From Muribaculaceae bacterium (GTDB lineage Bacteria > Bacteroidota > Bacteroidia > Bacteroidales > Muribaculaceae), in assembly GCA_017409345.1 (NCBI GenBank), contig JAFQSX010000032.1:80462-144461 (forward strand): 64,000 bases of DNA. The letters run 5' to 3'. Position 1 is the stretch's first letter, and every line of letters begins with the position of its first letter. The notes under the pieces were generated by a model. The model did no database searches, was not told the origin of the DNA, and was given only the letters and a program-made list of their open reading frames with translations. The position numbers and the translations under genes are program-made. Below are positions 8,351 through 16,512 of the stretch, piece after piece.

Positions 8351-9145
8351 ATGTCACACCAAGCAATGTTATCGACTAATGATCTCGCAGTGGGGTATCG
8401 CAATGGAAAGCGCATATCAACAGTGCTTGAACATATTAATGTGTCGCTTTATCCCGGGGAATTAGTGTGTCTGCTTGGCGCGAATGGGATAGGAAAATCC
8501 ACGTTGCTACGAACAATATCGGGAGTTCAATCGCCATTGAATGGTGTAATTGAGATTAATGGTCGTGATTTAACAACATATTCATCTAAAGAACTATCCA
8601 AACTAGTAGGTATTGTTTATACCGACCGCACTCTTGCCGGAGCGTTAACCGTGAAGGAACTTGTGTCGCTTGGTCGCCAACCTTATACCGGGTTCTTCGG
8701 ACGTCTCGACGATGAAGACCTCTGTGTAGTGGTTGAGGCTATTGAAAATGTGGGTATGAGCCATAAAACACACGATTATGTGGCAACGCTCTCCGATGGA
8801 GAACGACAAAAGGCAATGATAGCCCGCGCGTTGGCACAAGAAACTCCTATTATAATTCTTGATGAACCTACTGCCTTCCTCGATGTGGCTTCGCGTATCG
8901 AAACGATGCAGTTGCTTCGCAATCTAGCTCAATCACAACGAAAAGCGGTGTTGTTATCCACTCACGACGTGGGTCTGTCGCTCCCTCTCACCGACCGCTT
9001 ATGGCTCGTAACAGCCAATTCAACAATGATAGAAGGCTCCACCTCGCAACTAATCACTGACGGCTCACTCCAAAGCCTTTTCCCCGGTCGCAACATCACC
9101 TTCGACACCTCGGTAATGGACTACCGACCAATTCATAATGCTTAA
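8351..9145 (+). CDS. btuD: BtuD/FecE-type ABC transporter ATPase
   Basis: A 264-residue ATP-binding subunit. Walker A is GANGIGKST at about residues 43-51, the signature is LSDGE (near 146-150) rather than LSGGQ, Walker B is IIILDEPT (near 167) and the switch histidine is in STHD. The ATG at 8351 was chosen; an in-frame TTG at 8345 overlaps the permease stop and could also be used. It energises the BtuC-like permease. It is the last gene of the operon, followed by an inverted repeat at 9215-9250. Confidence 0.9.
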   Translation: MSHQAMLSTNDLAVGYRNGKRISTVLEHINVSLYPGELVCLLGANGIGKSTLLRTISGVQSPLNGVIEINGRDLTTYSSKELSKLVGIVYTDRTLAGALTVKELVSLGRQPYTGFFGRLDDEDLCVVVEAIENVGMSHKTHDYVATLSDGERQKAMIARALAQETPIIILDEPTAFLDVASRIETMQLLRNLAQSQRKAVLLSTHDVGLSLPLTDRLWLVTANSTMIEGSTSQLITDGSLQSLFPGRNITFDTSVMDYRPIHNA

Positions 9146-9214
9146 TGCGGATTAAGATTTATTTTGTAGGGACTGGTATGAAGTGGGGATAAATTCACTT
9201 AAGGATATGACAAA

Positions 9215-9250
9215 AAAGCGGTGAGCCTGTTTGTTGGGGCTCACCGCTTT
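9215..9250. terminator. Strong inverted repeat, terminator of the btu operon
   Basis: A 13-base perfect stem (AAAGCGGTGAGCC/GGCTCACCGCTTT) flanked by A residues on the left and ending in TTT. It lies in the 333-base gap after the ATPase gene. Confidence 0.75.
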
Positions 9251-9337
9251 GGTCTATATATTAATTAAGGTTTCGCTATTTTACAAATAAAAATTTGTTG
9301 TTGATAGCAAGAATTGATTATTGCGGTGTAAAGATAG

Positions 9338-9367
9338 TTTGTTAATTGGGAATAATTGCTAAATTTG
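9338..9367 (+). promoter_or_regulatory. Promoter of the AraC-type regulator
   Basis: TTTG at 9338-9341, an 18-base spacer and TAAATTTG at 9360-9367. This leaves a 5' UTR of about 105 bases before the ATG at 9479. The UTR is AT-rich with no clear structure. Confidence 0.6.
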
Positions 9368-9478
9368 TAGAGTTTTTTAATAGTCATTTTGTGGGTATTT
9401 ATTGCTTAATTATGTAATAATAAAATGGATGTCGTTGATAATTAGGCTGTTAGATGTATATAAATAAAGGTTGGTGTA

Positions 9479-10366
9479 ATGGCGAAGGAAATAAGATTAT
9501 TGACTAAACGAGGCGGATTTGAACTTTTCGATAGCGAGGATAGTCATGTTACCGGCTTTGCTGTAGCTGAATTCGCGCAAGGAGATGAGTATGTTGATGC
9601 TCATACCCATTATTATTATATAATACTTGTACGAAAAGGGATGATAAAGTTGACCTGTAAACTATATAATTATAAACTAATCTCAGAGGGTACAATGGCA
9701 TTTGTCCCTCGCAGTGGAAAATATTATTTCACAGCCGAAGAGGATTCTGAAGTGATATTTTTTGCGTTCACCACAACGATTATTCGCACCGACAAGGAGA
9801 TGTTGAACTATTTTTGTACCCATGCCGCCAAACGTGATTATTCGTTTAACACTCTGCCAATATGTACGGCGATGAGCGATTTGCTTATGATAATAAGCAG
9901 ACAAATTAAGGAACGTCGCATGAGAAATAAAAGAATCTGCAGGTTGTGGAACTCATATTTCTTTCACATAATGCAATCATATTATCTTCGCGATGATGTA
10001 ACTGCATTTATGAGGCCTATAATATCAGGGGCTGTTGATTTCGAGGCGTTTATTGAAAATAATTACATCGAAGCAGGCGGCAACGTGTCGCGATTGGCAG
10101 CGCTGTCGGGCTTGTCATACGACACGTTCTATCAGAAGTTTGTACGCATCTATGGTGTTACCGCCAAAGAGTGGCTCGACCAACGAATGAAAGAGCAGAT
10201 GCAGTTGCTTGCAAAGGTGCCAAATATGACTACGGTATATATGGCATCAGAAATGAATATTACCTCTCAACGATTAAACAAACTTTGTCACCGCTTGTGG
10301 GGAGTAACCCCCAAAATGTTCATACAACAAATAAAAAATGGAGATGTGTCATCAGTTGAATCTTGA
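9479..10366 (+). CDS. AraC-family transcriptional regulator
   Basis: A 295-residue DNA-binding protein. The N-terminal part holds a cupin-like segment (AHTHYYYIILVRKG near residues 41-54), which in this family senses a small ligand. The C-terminal part, from about residue 190, has the double helix-turn-helix of AraC proteins, with VSRLAALSGLSYDTFYQKFVR as the first reader unit and GVTPKMFI at the end. It lies between the btu operon and a convergent gene and has its own promoter. Its ligand and targets are unknown. Confidence 0.85.
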   Translation: MAKEIRLLTKRGGFELFDSEDSHVTGFAVAEFAQGDEYVDAHTHYYYIILVRKGMIKLTCKLYNYKLISEGTMAFVPRSGKYYFTAEEDSEVIFFAFTTTIIRTDKEMLNYFCTHAAKRDYSFNTLPICTAMSDLLMIISRQIKERRMRNKRICRLWNSYFFHIMQSYYLRDDVTAFMRPIISGAVDFEAFIENNYIEAGGNVSRLAALSGLSYDTFYQKFVRIYGVTAKEWLDQRMKEQMQLLAKVPNMTTVYMASEMNITSQRLNKLCHRLWGVTPKMFIQQIKNGDVSSVES

Positions 10367-10406
10367 CACACCTCCATATCTTTGTAGCTATAAATTATAG
10401 CGTGAA

Positions 10407-11525
10407 TTATCTTCGGGTTATTTCGCCTGTGGGGGAGATGTTGAGGCGAGTATCGGGGAAGTCGATTTTTGACAATCGGTCGATGTCGAGCGCTGCGCCA
10501 TGTTTGGGGTCGAGAATGGGTCCTTTGCCTTGGCGTTGTATAAAGCTATGGATTTGTCCTTTTTGGAACACACCTTTGCTGTCGACTGTCACATCAAGCA
10601 ATGGAGCATAGCCAAATGGAATGGCGATGCTCATGCCCTTGGGTGTGCAGAAATTGCCTAAACTATATGCGATAATACGGTCTTTGTAAATTTCCATGGC
10701 ACGAACCACATGAGGGCTGTGACCAAATATCACATCCCCTCCGGCATCGACACACATTCGTGCAAACTTATATACATCGCCACGACTCAATCCGTTGTTG
10801 AAAATCTCGCGGCGTTTGGGAACATGACGGGCTCCCAATCCTTCGCAACCGCCATGGAACGATACCACTACGATGTCAGCAACTTTGTCGGCGGCACGCA
10901 CCACCGAGTCGGCACTCGCAAGGTCATCGAGGTGATAAGCTCCGGGGCTTGTGCTAAATGCACATAGCGCATATTTAATTCCGTCTTTTTCTATTATGGT
11001 GTAGCCGGCTTCCTTTTTTACACCTGAATATGGCATCTTCACACGTTTGAGAGTGGCAATAGTAGAGTCAACACCCATGCCATGGAAGTCGTTGGCGTGA
11101 TTGTTGGTAATAACCATCGCAGTAAATCCCGCATCCACAAGATATTTCGCATATCGTTGAGGCATCATAAAGTTGACAGCCGAAAACGTGTTCTTCATCT
11201 TTTGTGATTGTGGAGTGCGGTCGAGCAATACCCCTTCGAGATTGCCAACAATAAAATCACCTTGTGCGATTATTGGTTTTACACTATCAAAAAGTGATTT
11301 GCCATCATCGGCAGTCATATAACGATTATCCCAAGGACATTGCGACCCCATCATAATATCGCCCATCATCATCACTCTTACTGAAGATGGTTTTTGAGGA
11401 GTATTAATGGAGTCAATTGTGGTTACACTATCATTAGTAATATCGCTTTTTGGGGTATTTGAGCCACAACTTATCGTAGGCAAAATTAATATTACACTTA
11501 ATAATATTGAGATGATCGGTTTCAT
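10407..11525 (-). CDS. CapA-family (PGA synthesis-like) lipoprotein
   Basis: A 372-residue exported protein with a lipoprotein signal ending in TISC. The mature part matches the CapA metallophosphoesterase-like family: MMGDIMMGS near residue 53, GNLEG, TNNHANDFHGMG near 142-153, SFHGG, and FGHSPHVV near 269-276. These N, D and H residues would bind metals. Family members are linked to poly-gamma-glutamate or other polymer work at the cell surface, but no capBC genes are near, so the substrate is unknown. Confidence 0.85.
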   Translation of the reverse strand: MKPIISILLSVILILPTISCGSNTPKSDITNDSVTTIDSINTPQKPSSVRVMMMGDIMMGSQCPWDNRYMTADDGKSLFDSVKPIIAQGDFIVGNLEGVLLDRTPQSQKMKNTFSAVNFMMPQRYAKYLVDAGFTAMVITNNHANDFHGMGVDSTIATLKRVKMPYSGVKKEAGYTIIEKDGIKYALCAFSTSPGAYHLDDLASADSVVRAADKVADIVVVSFHGGCEGLGARHVPKRREIFNNGLSRGDVYKFARMCVDAGGDVIFGHSPHVVRAMEIYKDRIIAYSLGNFCTPKGMSIAIPFGYAPLLDVTVDSKGVFQKGQIHSFIQRQGKGPILDPKHGAALDIDRLSKIDFPDTRLNISPTGEITRR

Positions 11526-11574
11526 GTCTAATTATACTATGTTTGTCGAGAAGAATAATATGCGAGTCCTTTCA

Positions 11575-13401
11575 TTAGAATTTTTGCATATCGACCAATC
11601 GTTTATAGAATCCATTGAGCGCAAGTAAATCATCATGAGTGCCACTTTCTACAATGCGTCCTTCGTGCATCACACATATCATATCTGCGTTCTTGATTGT
11701 TGACAATCGGTGTGCGATAACGAGGGTGGTGCGGTCTTTCATTAATCGATCAAGTGCTTCTTGCACGAGTTTTTCGCTTTCAGAGTCTAAGGCGGATGTC
11801 GCTTCATCAAGAATCAAAATAGGCGGATTTTTGAGTATGGCGCGAGCAATAGAAAGACGTTGACGTTGCCCTCCCGATAGTTTACAGCCACGGTCGCCAA
11901 TATTGGTTTCATATCCGTTTTCAGATTCCATGATAAAGTCATGAGCATTGGCTATTCGTGCAGCCTCTTCTACTTGCTGCATTGTAGCATCTTTTACTCC
12001 AAATGTGATATTACCGTAGAACGTATCGTTAAATAATATCGCCTCTTGGTTTACATTGCCCATTACAGCACGCAAATCATATACTTTGAGGTCTTTAATG
12101 TTGATGCCATCGACAAAGATTTCTCCGCTGTCAACATCATAGAAACGAGGAAGGAGATCGGCCATAGTCGATTTACCTGAGCCCGATTGACCTACCAATG
12201 CTACGGTTTTTCCGGCAGGGATGTTGAGGCTTACATTATGTATAACAGGAGTGCTTCCATAACTGAAAGTTACATTACGATATTCAATATTTCCTTTGAA
12301 ATTATTGAATGTTTTAGGCGATTCTGGATCTTTTATGGGGTTGTCACTGCCGAGAATCTTATCAACGCGTTCCATTGAAGCAAGACCTTTTTGGATGGCG
12401 TATGTGGCTTTTGAAAGGTCTTTGGCAGGATTGATAATGCTATAGAAGATCACCATATAATATATGAATCCTGCAGCATTAATGTCGGAATATCCGCCAA
12501 GAATCAATGTGCCGCCAAACCATAATACGATTGCAATAGCCGTTGTTCCCAACAATTCGCTCATGGGGTGAGCCAATGATTGGCGACGTGCCACATTGTT
12601 TGATATGTTATAGAATTTTTGAGTGCCGTCGTGGAATCTCTTTTTTACCTTCTCTTCAGCATTAAAGGCTTTGATGATGCGTAATCCTCCAAGCGTTTCT
12701 TCGAGGAATGACATGATGAGTCCTACTTGATTTTGTCCTTCAAGAGATTTGCGTTTAAGGCGTTTACCCACCTTACCCATTACAAGGCCCGCAATAGGAA
12801 GAAGAACCAGTACAAATAGGGTTAATTGCCAAGATACGGTAACCATCATGGTCAAGCAGACGATAATCATTACCGGGTTTTTAAATAACATATCAAGTGA
12901 TGCCATAATTGAGTTTTCAACCTCTGTGACATCCCCACTCATGCGAGCGATAACATCACCTTTTCGTTCTGAGGTAAAAAAAGCAATGGGTAATGATACG
13001 ATTTTATCATAAACACAGTTTCGCAAGTCGCGTACGACTCCCGAGCGCAAAGGGACAATAAAGTAAGAACTCAAATATGCAGCGCCGGTTTTGAGTAAGG
13101 TCATTATAACTAATGCAATAGCGAGCATGGCAAGCGTAAATGATGCTCCATATTGATTGAGCATTTCTTGTGTGTAGTAGTAGAAATTATTAATTACCAC
13201 ATTTTTTAGGCTTGCGCTATCCCAAGGCATAAACGTATAGGTGGCTTGCTTAATTTCAAACAACATCTCCAAAATGGGGACGATGATAGCAAACGAGAAC
13301 AAAGTCAAAAACGCCGCTAAAATATTAAAAATGATATTTAGCGCAATATATTTCTTATAGGGAGCAACAAATCTCCTCAAAATTTTAAAAAAATCTTTCA
13401 T
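11575..13401 (-). CDS. MsbA-like ABC exporter (fused membrane and ATPase domains)
   Basis: A 608-residue half-transporter. Residues about 20-320 are the six-helix ABC exporter domain. Residues about 370-608 are the ATPase with Walker A GQSGSGKST (about 402-410), LSGGQRQR and ILDEATSALD. It probably homodimerises to flip lipids such as lipid A precursors, or exports a drug or peptide. The -7 element TAACTTTG (minus strand, 13406-13413) ends four bases before the ATG, which predicts an mRNA with essentially no leader. Lipid A flippase is the best guess for Bacteroidales. Confidence 0.88.
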   Translation of the reverse strand: MKDFFKILRRFVAPYKKYIALNIIFNILAAFLTLFSFAIIVPILEMLFEIKQATYTFMPWDSASLKNVVINNFYYYTQEMLNQYGASFTLAMLAIALVIMTLLKTGAAYLSSYFIVPLRSGVVRDLRNCVYDKIVSLPIAFFTSERKGDVIARMSGDVTEVENSIMASLDMLFKNPVMIIVCLTMMVTVSWQLTLFVLVLLPIAGLVMGKVGKRLKRKSLEGQNQVGLIMSFLEETLGGLRIIKAFNAEEKVKKRFHDGTQKFYNISNNVARRQSLAHPMSELLGTTAIAIVLWFGGTLILGGYSDINAAGFIYYMVIFYSIINPAKDLSKATYAIQKGLASMERVDKILGSDNPIKDPESPKTFNNFKGNIEYRNVTFSYGSTPVIHNVSLNIPAGKTVALVGQSGSGKSTMADLLPRFYDVDSGEIFVDGINIKDLKVYDLRAVMGNVNQEAILFNDTFYGNITFGVKDATMQQVEEAARIANAHDFIMESENGYETNIGDRGCKLSGGQRQRLSIARAILKNPPILILDEATSALDSESEKLVQEALDRLMKDRTTLVIAHRLSTIKNADMICVMHEGRIVESGTHDDLLALNGFYKRLVDMQKF

Positions 13402-13530
13402 GTCACAAAGTTACGGCTTTTTCTTGTAATTTCGTGAAACAATTGCCATAAACAGAAATTAAATGCGCAAATGTTGAAAAATAAAATGATAAATTTTAGT
13501 AAATGTTGCTGTGATAACAAATAAAATAAT

Positions 13531-13538
13531 TAAATTTG
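13531..13538 (+). promoter_or_regulatory. Promoter -7 element of mdh
   Basis: TAAATTTG, with TTGC 21 bases upstream as the -33 element. The 5' UTR would be about 67 bases. Confidence 0.55.
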
Positions 13539-13609
13539 CATAGATATATTGTCCAACTATGGATTATTGAGAATTTAATTTTATAAATCGATTTATAAAT
13601 AATAGTATT

Positions 13610-14536
13610 ATGTCAAAAGTTACAGTTGTAGGCGCCGGAAATGTGGGCGCAACATGTGCAAATGTATTGGTAACAACAGGTGTTGCCGACGAAGTTGTAT
13701 TGATCGACATCAAAGAAGGTCTTTCAGAAGGTAAAGCAATGGATATCATGCAAACAGCTAATATCCTTAACATCAACACTCGTCTCACAGGTGTTACTAA
13801 CGATTATGAAAAAACAGCAGGTAGCGATGTAGTAGTTATCACTTCAGGTATTCCTCGTAAACCAGGTATGACTCGCGAAGAACTTATCGGTGTTAACGCT
13901 GGTATCGTAAAATCTGTTACTGATAGCGTTTTGAAATATTCTCCTAATGCAGTTATCGTGTGTGTATCTAACCCAATGGATACAATGACTTATCTTATCC
14001 ACAAAACAAGCGGTCTTCCTAAAAACCGCATCATCGGTATGGGTGGTGCACTCGATAGCGCACGTTTCAAATTCTATCTCAGCCAAGCACTCAACGCTAA
14101 TCCTAACGAAATCGAAGGTATCGTAATCGGCGGTCATGGTGATACTACAATGATTCCTTTGACTCGTTATGCTGCATATCGTGGTATTCCTGCTTCAACT
14201 CTTCTTGAAGCTGATACTCTTGCAAAAGTTGCTGCTGATACAATGGTTGGTGGTGCTACTTTGACCGGTCTTCTTGGAACATCGGCTTGGTATGCTCCAG
14301 GTGCTGCTGCTGCACAAGTGGCTGCTGCTGTAATCCACGACCAAAAGAAACTTATCCCTTGTAGCGCATTGCTTGAAGGCGAATATGGCGAAAGCGATAT
14401 CTGCATCGGTGTTCCTTGTATCCTCGGTAAAGGTGGTATTGAAAAAATCGTTGAATTTGACCTTAACGACGAAGAAAAAGCACTCTTCAAGAAAAGTGCC
14501 GACGCTGTGCGCAACACTAATGCTGCACTCGCTTAA
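13610..14536 (+). CDS. mdh: Malate dehydrogenase
   Basis: A 308-residue NAD-dependent enzyme of the lactate-dehydrogenase-like malate dehydrogenase group, converting malate and oxaloacetate. Visible are GAGNVG near residues 7-12 for NAD, the substrate loop RKPGMTREEL (near 83), CVSNPMDTMTYL, and the catalytic-histidine segment GGHGDTTMIPLTRY (near 172-185). Its codon choice (many GGT, CGT, CTT, AAC) is tidier than its neighbours, as expected for a highly expressed gene. It is monocistronic, with its own promoter and terminator. Confidence 0.95.
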   Translation: MSKVTVVGAGNVGATCANVLVTTGVADEVVLIDIKEGLSEGKAMDIMQTANILNINTRLTGVTNDYEKTAGSDVVVITSGIPRKPGMTREELIGVNAGIVKSVTDSVLKYSPNAVIVCVSNPMDTMTYLIHKTSGLPKNRIIGMGGALDSARFKFYLSQALNANPNEIEGIVIGGHGDTTMIPLTRYAAYRGIPASTLLEADTLAKVAADTMVGGATLTGLLGTSAWYAPGAAAAQVAAAVIHDQKKLIPCSALLEGEYGESDICIGVPCILGKGGIEKIVEFDLNDEEKALFKKSADAVRNTNAALA

Positions 14537-14584
14537 TAAATTAGCAAGTTAAGGGCTTTGTGCCTAAAACAATAAGCAAAGAAT

Positions 14585-14629
14585 GGAGCATACACGGTGC
14601 TGTGGCATTAAGTGTGTGCTCCTTATTTT
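14585..14629 (+). terminator. Terminator after mdh
   Basis: An 11-base stem GGAGCATACAC/GTGTGTGCTCC with one G-U pair, then TTATTTT. Confidence 0.85.
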
Positions 14630-14644
14630 AAATGCTCTTTATTT

Positions 14645-15157
14645 ATGAAAGAAATTAATCCTATTGAAATTAAAGACAATTTTATAAAACTGATTTCGAG
14701 TGATTGGATGCTTATCGCAGCCGGCGATGAAACGAAATATAACATGATGACTGCCAGTTGGGGTGGTATAGGAGAGTTGTGGGGAAAGCATGTAGCAACG
14801 GCTTATGTGCGCCCAGAGCGTTATACTGACCAATTTATTGCTGCTACACATCGTTTCACACTCTCATTCTTCACCTCTGATATGAAAAAGATGCTCGGAG
14901 TGATGGGAAAGGAAAGTGGTCGTAACTTCGACAAAATGAAATTCGAAGGATTAACAGCAAAAACATTGCCAACAGGGCAGGTGACATTTGAAGAAGCACG
15001 ATTAGTGCTTGATTGTAAAGTGTTATATGTAGATGAGTTGCAAGCCGATAAATTCCTTGATGAGGAGTCATTGGCAAAATGGTATAACGATGAACCCGGA
15101 GGTTCTTTGCACAATATTTATATAGCCGAGATTGTTGGCGCATGGATTAATGAATAA
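14645..15157 (+). CDS. Flavin reductase-like FMN-binding split-barrel protein
   Basis: A 170-residue cytoplasmic protein of the flavin reductase-like family. Typical features are DWMLIAAGDETKYNMMTASWGG near residues 17-38 and the AYVRPERYTDQF segment, which shape the FMN pocket. The ATG at 14645 is preferred; an in-frame GTG at 14612 lies in the mdh terminator and is rejected. The thioredoxin-like lipoprotein follows 13 bases later. The electron acceptor is unknown. Confidence 0.8.
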   Translation: MKEINPIEIKDNFIKLISSDWMLIAAGDETKYNMMTASWGGIGELWGKHVATAYVRPERYTDQFIAATHRFTLSFFTSDMKKMLGVMGKESGRNFDKMKFEGLTAKTLPTGQVTFEEARLVLDCKVLYVDELQADKFLDEESLAKWYNDEPGGSLHNIYIAEIVGAWINE

Positions 15158-15170
15158 AAAGGTATAGATT

Positions 15171-15707
15171 ATGAATAAATTTAAATTTTTAGTAATGGCA
15201 GTTGTTTTAGCAATGGCGACTGCATGTGGATCAAGTAATACCGAAAAAGGTGAAAATGATTCGACTGCTAATGCAACAACTGAACAAGCAACTAATGCTG
15301 ACGCAGAAAATGTAGGTGATCAGAAAGTTGAAGCAATAACTCAAGAGGAGAAGGTTATTTCATACAATGGAACTCTTCTTGATGTTCCAGAAGGGAGTGT
15401 GCTAACCCCTGCAACAATTCAAGCAACTGCTCATGCGACATTGATTGAGTTTGGTGCAACTTGGTGTGGCCCTTGTAAACAAGCAAAGCCTATAGTTGAA
15501 AATTTAGCAGGTAAATATGAAGGGAAAGCAGAATTCCTTTATGTTGATATTGATAAATGTCCCGAAATCGCCAAAGAATTTGGTGTCGGTCAAGCAGTAC
15601 CTGTCGTAGTTGTTGCAAAAGCCGATGGTACATTTGTGAAAGTTGAAGGGCTTGATGCGATCAAAAATCAACTTGAACCAAAGTTGGTAGAAGCAATAGG
15701 CAAATAA
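15171..15707 (+). CDS. Thioredoxin-fold lipoprotein
   Basis: A 178-residue exported thiol-disulfide protein. A lipoprotein signal ends in ATAC (Cys 19), then comes a linker rich in N, T, E and A (residues 20-60) and a thioredoxin domain from about residue 65 with the active site WCGPC near 97-101. The cis-proline position is in GQAVPVVVV. It is probably anchored in the periplasm and may keep envelope proteins reduced. It is probably co-transcribed with the flavin reductase, but a shared pathway is only a guess. Confidence 0.88.
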   Translation: MNKFKFLVMAVVLAMATACGSSNTEKGENDSTANATTEQATNADAENVGDQKVEAITQEEKVISYNGTLLDVPEGSVLTPATIQATAHATLIEFGATWCGPCKQAKPIVENLAGKYEGKAEFLYVDIDKCPEIAKEFGVGQAVPVVVVAKADGTFVKVEGLDAIKNQLEPKLVEAIGK

Positions 15708-15730
15708 TCAGAAGTATAATACATTCAATC

Positions 15731-15763
15731 AATGGAGTGGCAAATATGTTACTCCATTTTTTT
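15731..15763 (+). terminator. Terminator after the thioredoxin lipoprotein
   Basis: Stem AATGGAGT/ACTCCATT with a 12-base loop, followed by T residues. Confidence 0.85.
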
Positions 15764-15865
15764 GTTTTTGACCAATAAGCCTTGTTTTATTGGTTAAATA
15801 TGTTATCGAATGAATAAATAGTGTGAAAAAATATAAAAAATAGTAGTTAATTAAAAATAAAGGTG

Positions 15866-15873
15866 TATATTTG
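15866..15873 (+). promoter_or_regulatory. -7 element for tRNA-Gly
   Basis: TATATTTG followed by C, 11 bases before the tRNA. No clear -33 TTTG is seen. Confidence 0.5.
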
Positions 15874-15884
15874 CAAGCCGAATT

Positions 15885-15957
15885 GCGGTAATAGCTCAGT
15901 TGGTAGAGCATCAGCTTCCCAAGCTGAGGGTCGCGAGTTCGAGCCTCGTTTACCGCT
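15885..15957 (+). tRNA. tRNA-Gly (anticodon CCC)
   Basis: The acceptor stem GCGGTAA/TTACCGC closes around standard D, anticodon and T arms. The anticodon arm is TCAGC-TTCCCAA-GCTGA, giving CCC at positions 34-36, which reads GGG glycine codons. The T loop is TTCGAGC within GCGAG-TTCGAGC-CTCGT. Full CCA is not encoded. Confidence 0.95.
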
Positions 15958-15986
15958 CATTCGTAAGACAAATACTAATATAAAAC

Positions 15987-16027
15987 AAGAAAAAGCCTCT
16001 CACTGTTGAAGTGCGAGGCTTTTTCTT
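15987..16027. terminator. Bidirectional terminator between tRNA-Gly and the His-rich lipoprotein gene
   Basis: AAGAAAAAGCCTC pairs with GAGGCTTTTTCTT over 13 bases, with a further CAC/GTG pair inside. Runs of T exist on both strands, so it can end the tRNA transcript and the minus-strand operon. Confidence 0.9.
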
Positions 16028-16041
16028 ATAGGAAAATTTGA

Positions 16042-16506
16042 TTAATGAGCATGATTGTGTCCTTCACAATTGGCATGGTCGTGGTGCTCATGCCCTTCGT
16101 GGTTGTGAGACTTGGCCGAACATTCTTTTACGCCAAGTTTGATGGCAGTAATTGAGTCGTGAGCCATTTCTCCATGGTGATGATGATCAATAAATATTGA
16201 AACAGTATCACCGGTCTGCCATGCAGCAATCTTGTCTTGATTAGATTTGCTGTAATCAAAATCTTTTGTTTCTCCACCGGGGATTGTTGCAATAGTTATT
16301 TTGCCTGAAGAATAATCCCCTTGTTGAGCAACTCCCACAACAACCATTTCATGATTGTGGTTATGACATTCGGTGTGGTGGGCATGCTCAGTGCATGTAG
16401 TAGAGTCATGACTATCTTCGGTTACAGACTTTCCATTATTAGAAGATGTACATGCTGAAATTGCTATGGCAATGGCTGCAATACTTAATAGTTTAATTGT
16501 TTTCAT
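16042..16506 (-). CDS. Histidine-rich metal-binding lipoprotein
   Basis: A 154-residue lipoprotein with signal ending in ISAC (Cys 19). Histidines cluster in three places: EHAHHTECHNHNH near residues 40-52, DHHHHGEMAH near 106-115, and the C-terminal tail SHNHEGHEHHDHANCEGHNHAH. Such clusters bind zinc, nickel, cobalt or copper, so a metal buffer or scavenger in the envelope is likely. It lies 6 bases downstream of the large lipoprotein gene and is probably co-transcribed with it. No known enzyme domain is visible. Confidence 0.8.
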   Translation of the reverse strand: MKTIKLLSIAAIAIAISACTSSNNGKSVTEDSHDSTTCTEHAHHTECHNHNHEMVVVGVAQQGDYSSGKITIATIPGGETKDFDYSKSNQDKIAAWQTGDTVSIFIDHHHHGEMAHDSITAIKLGVKECSAKSHNHEGHEHHDHANCEGHNHAH

Positions 16507-16512
16507 TATAAA

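Noticed and set aside
10372-10382. A TATCTTTG-like promoter element just after the AraC-type gene
   Set aside because: No gene follows on the plus strand; the next gene is convergent. Probably chance.
14612-14644. A longer N-terminus of the flavin reductase starting at a GTG
   Set aside because: The extra codons lie inside the mdh terminator; the ATG at 14645 is a better start.
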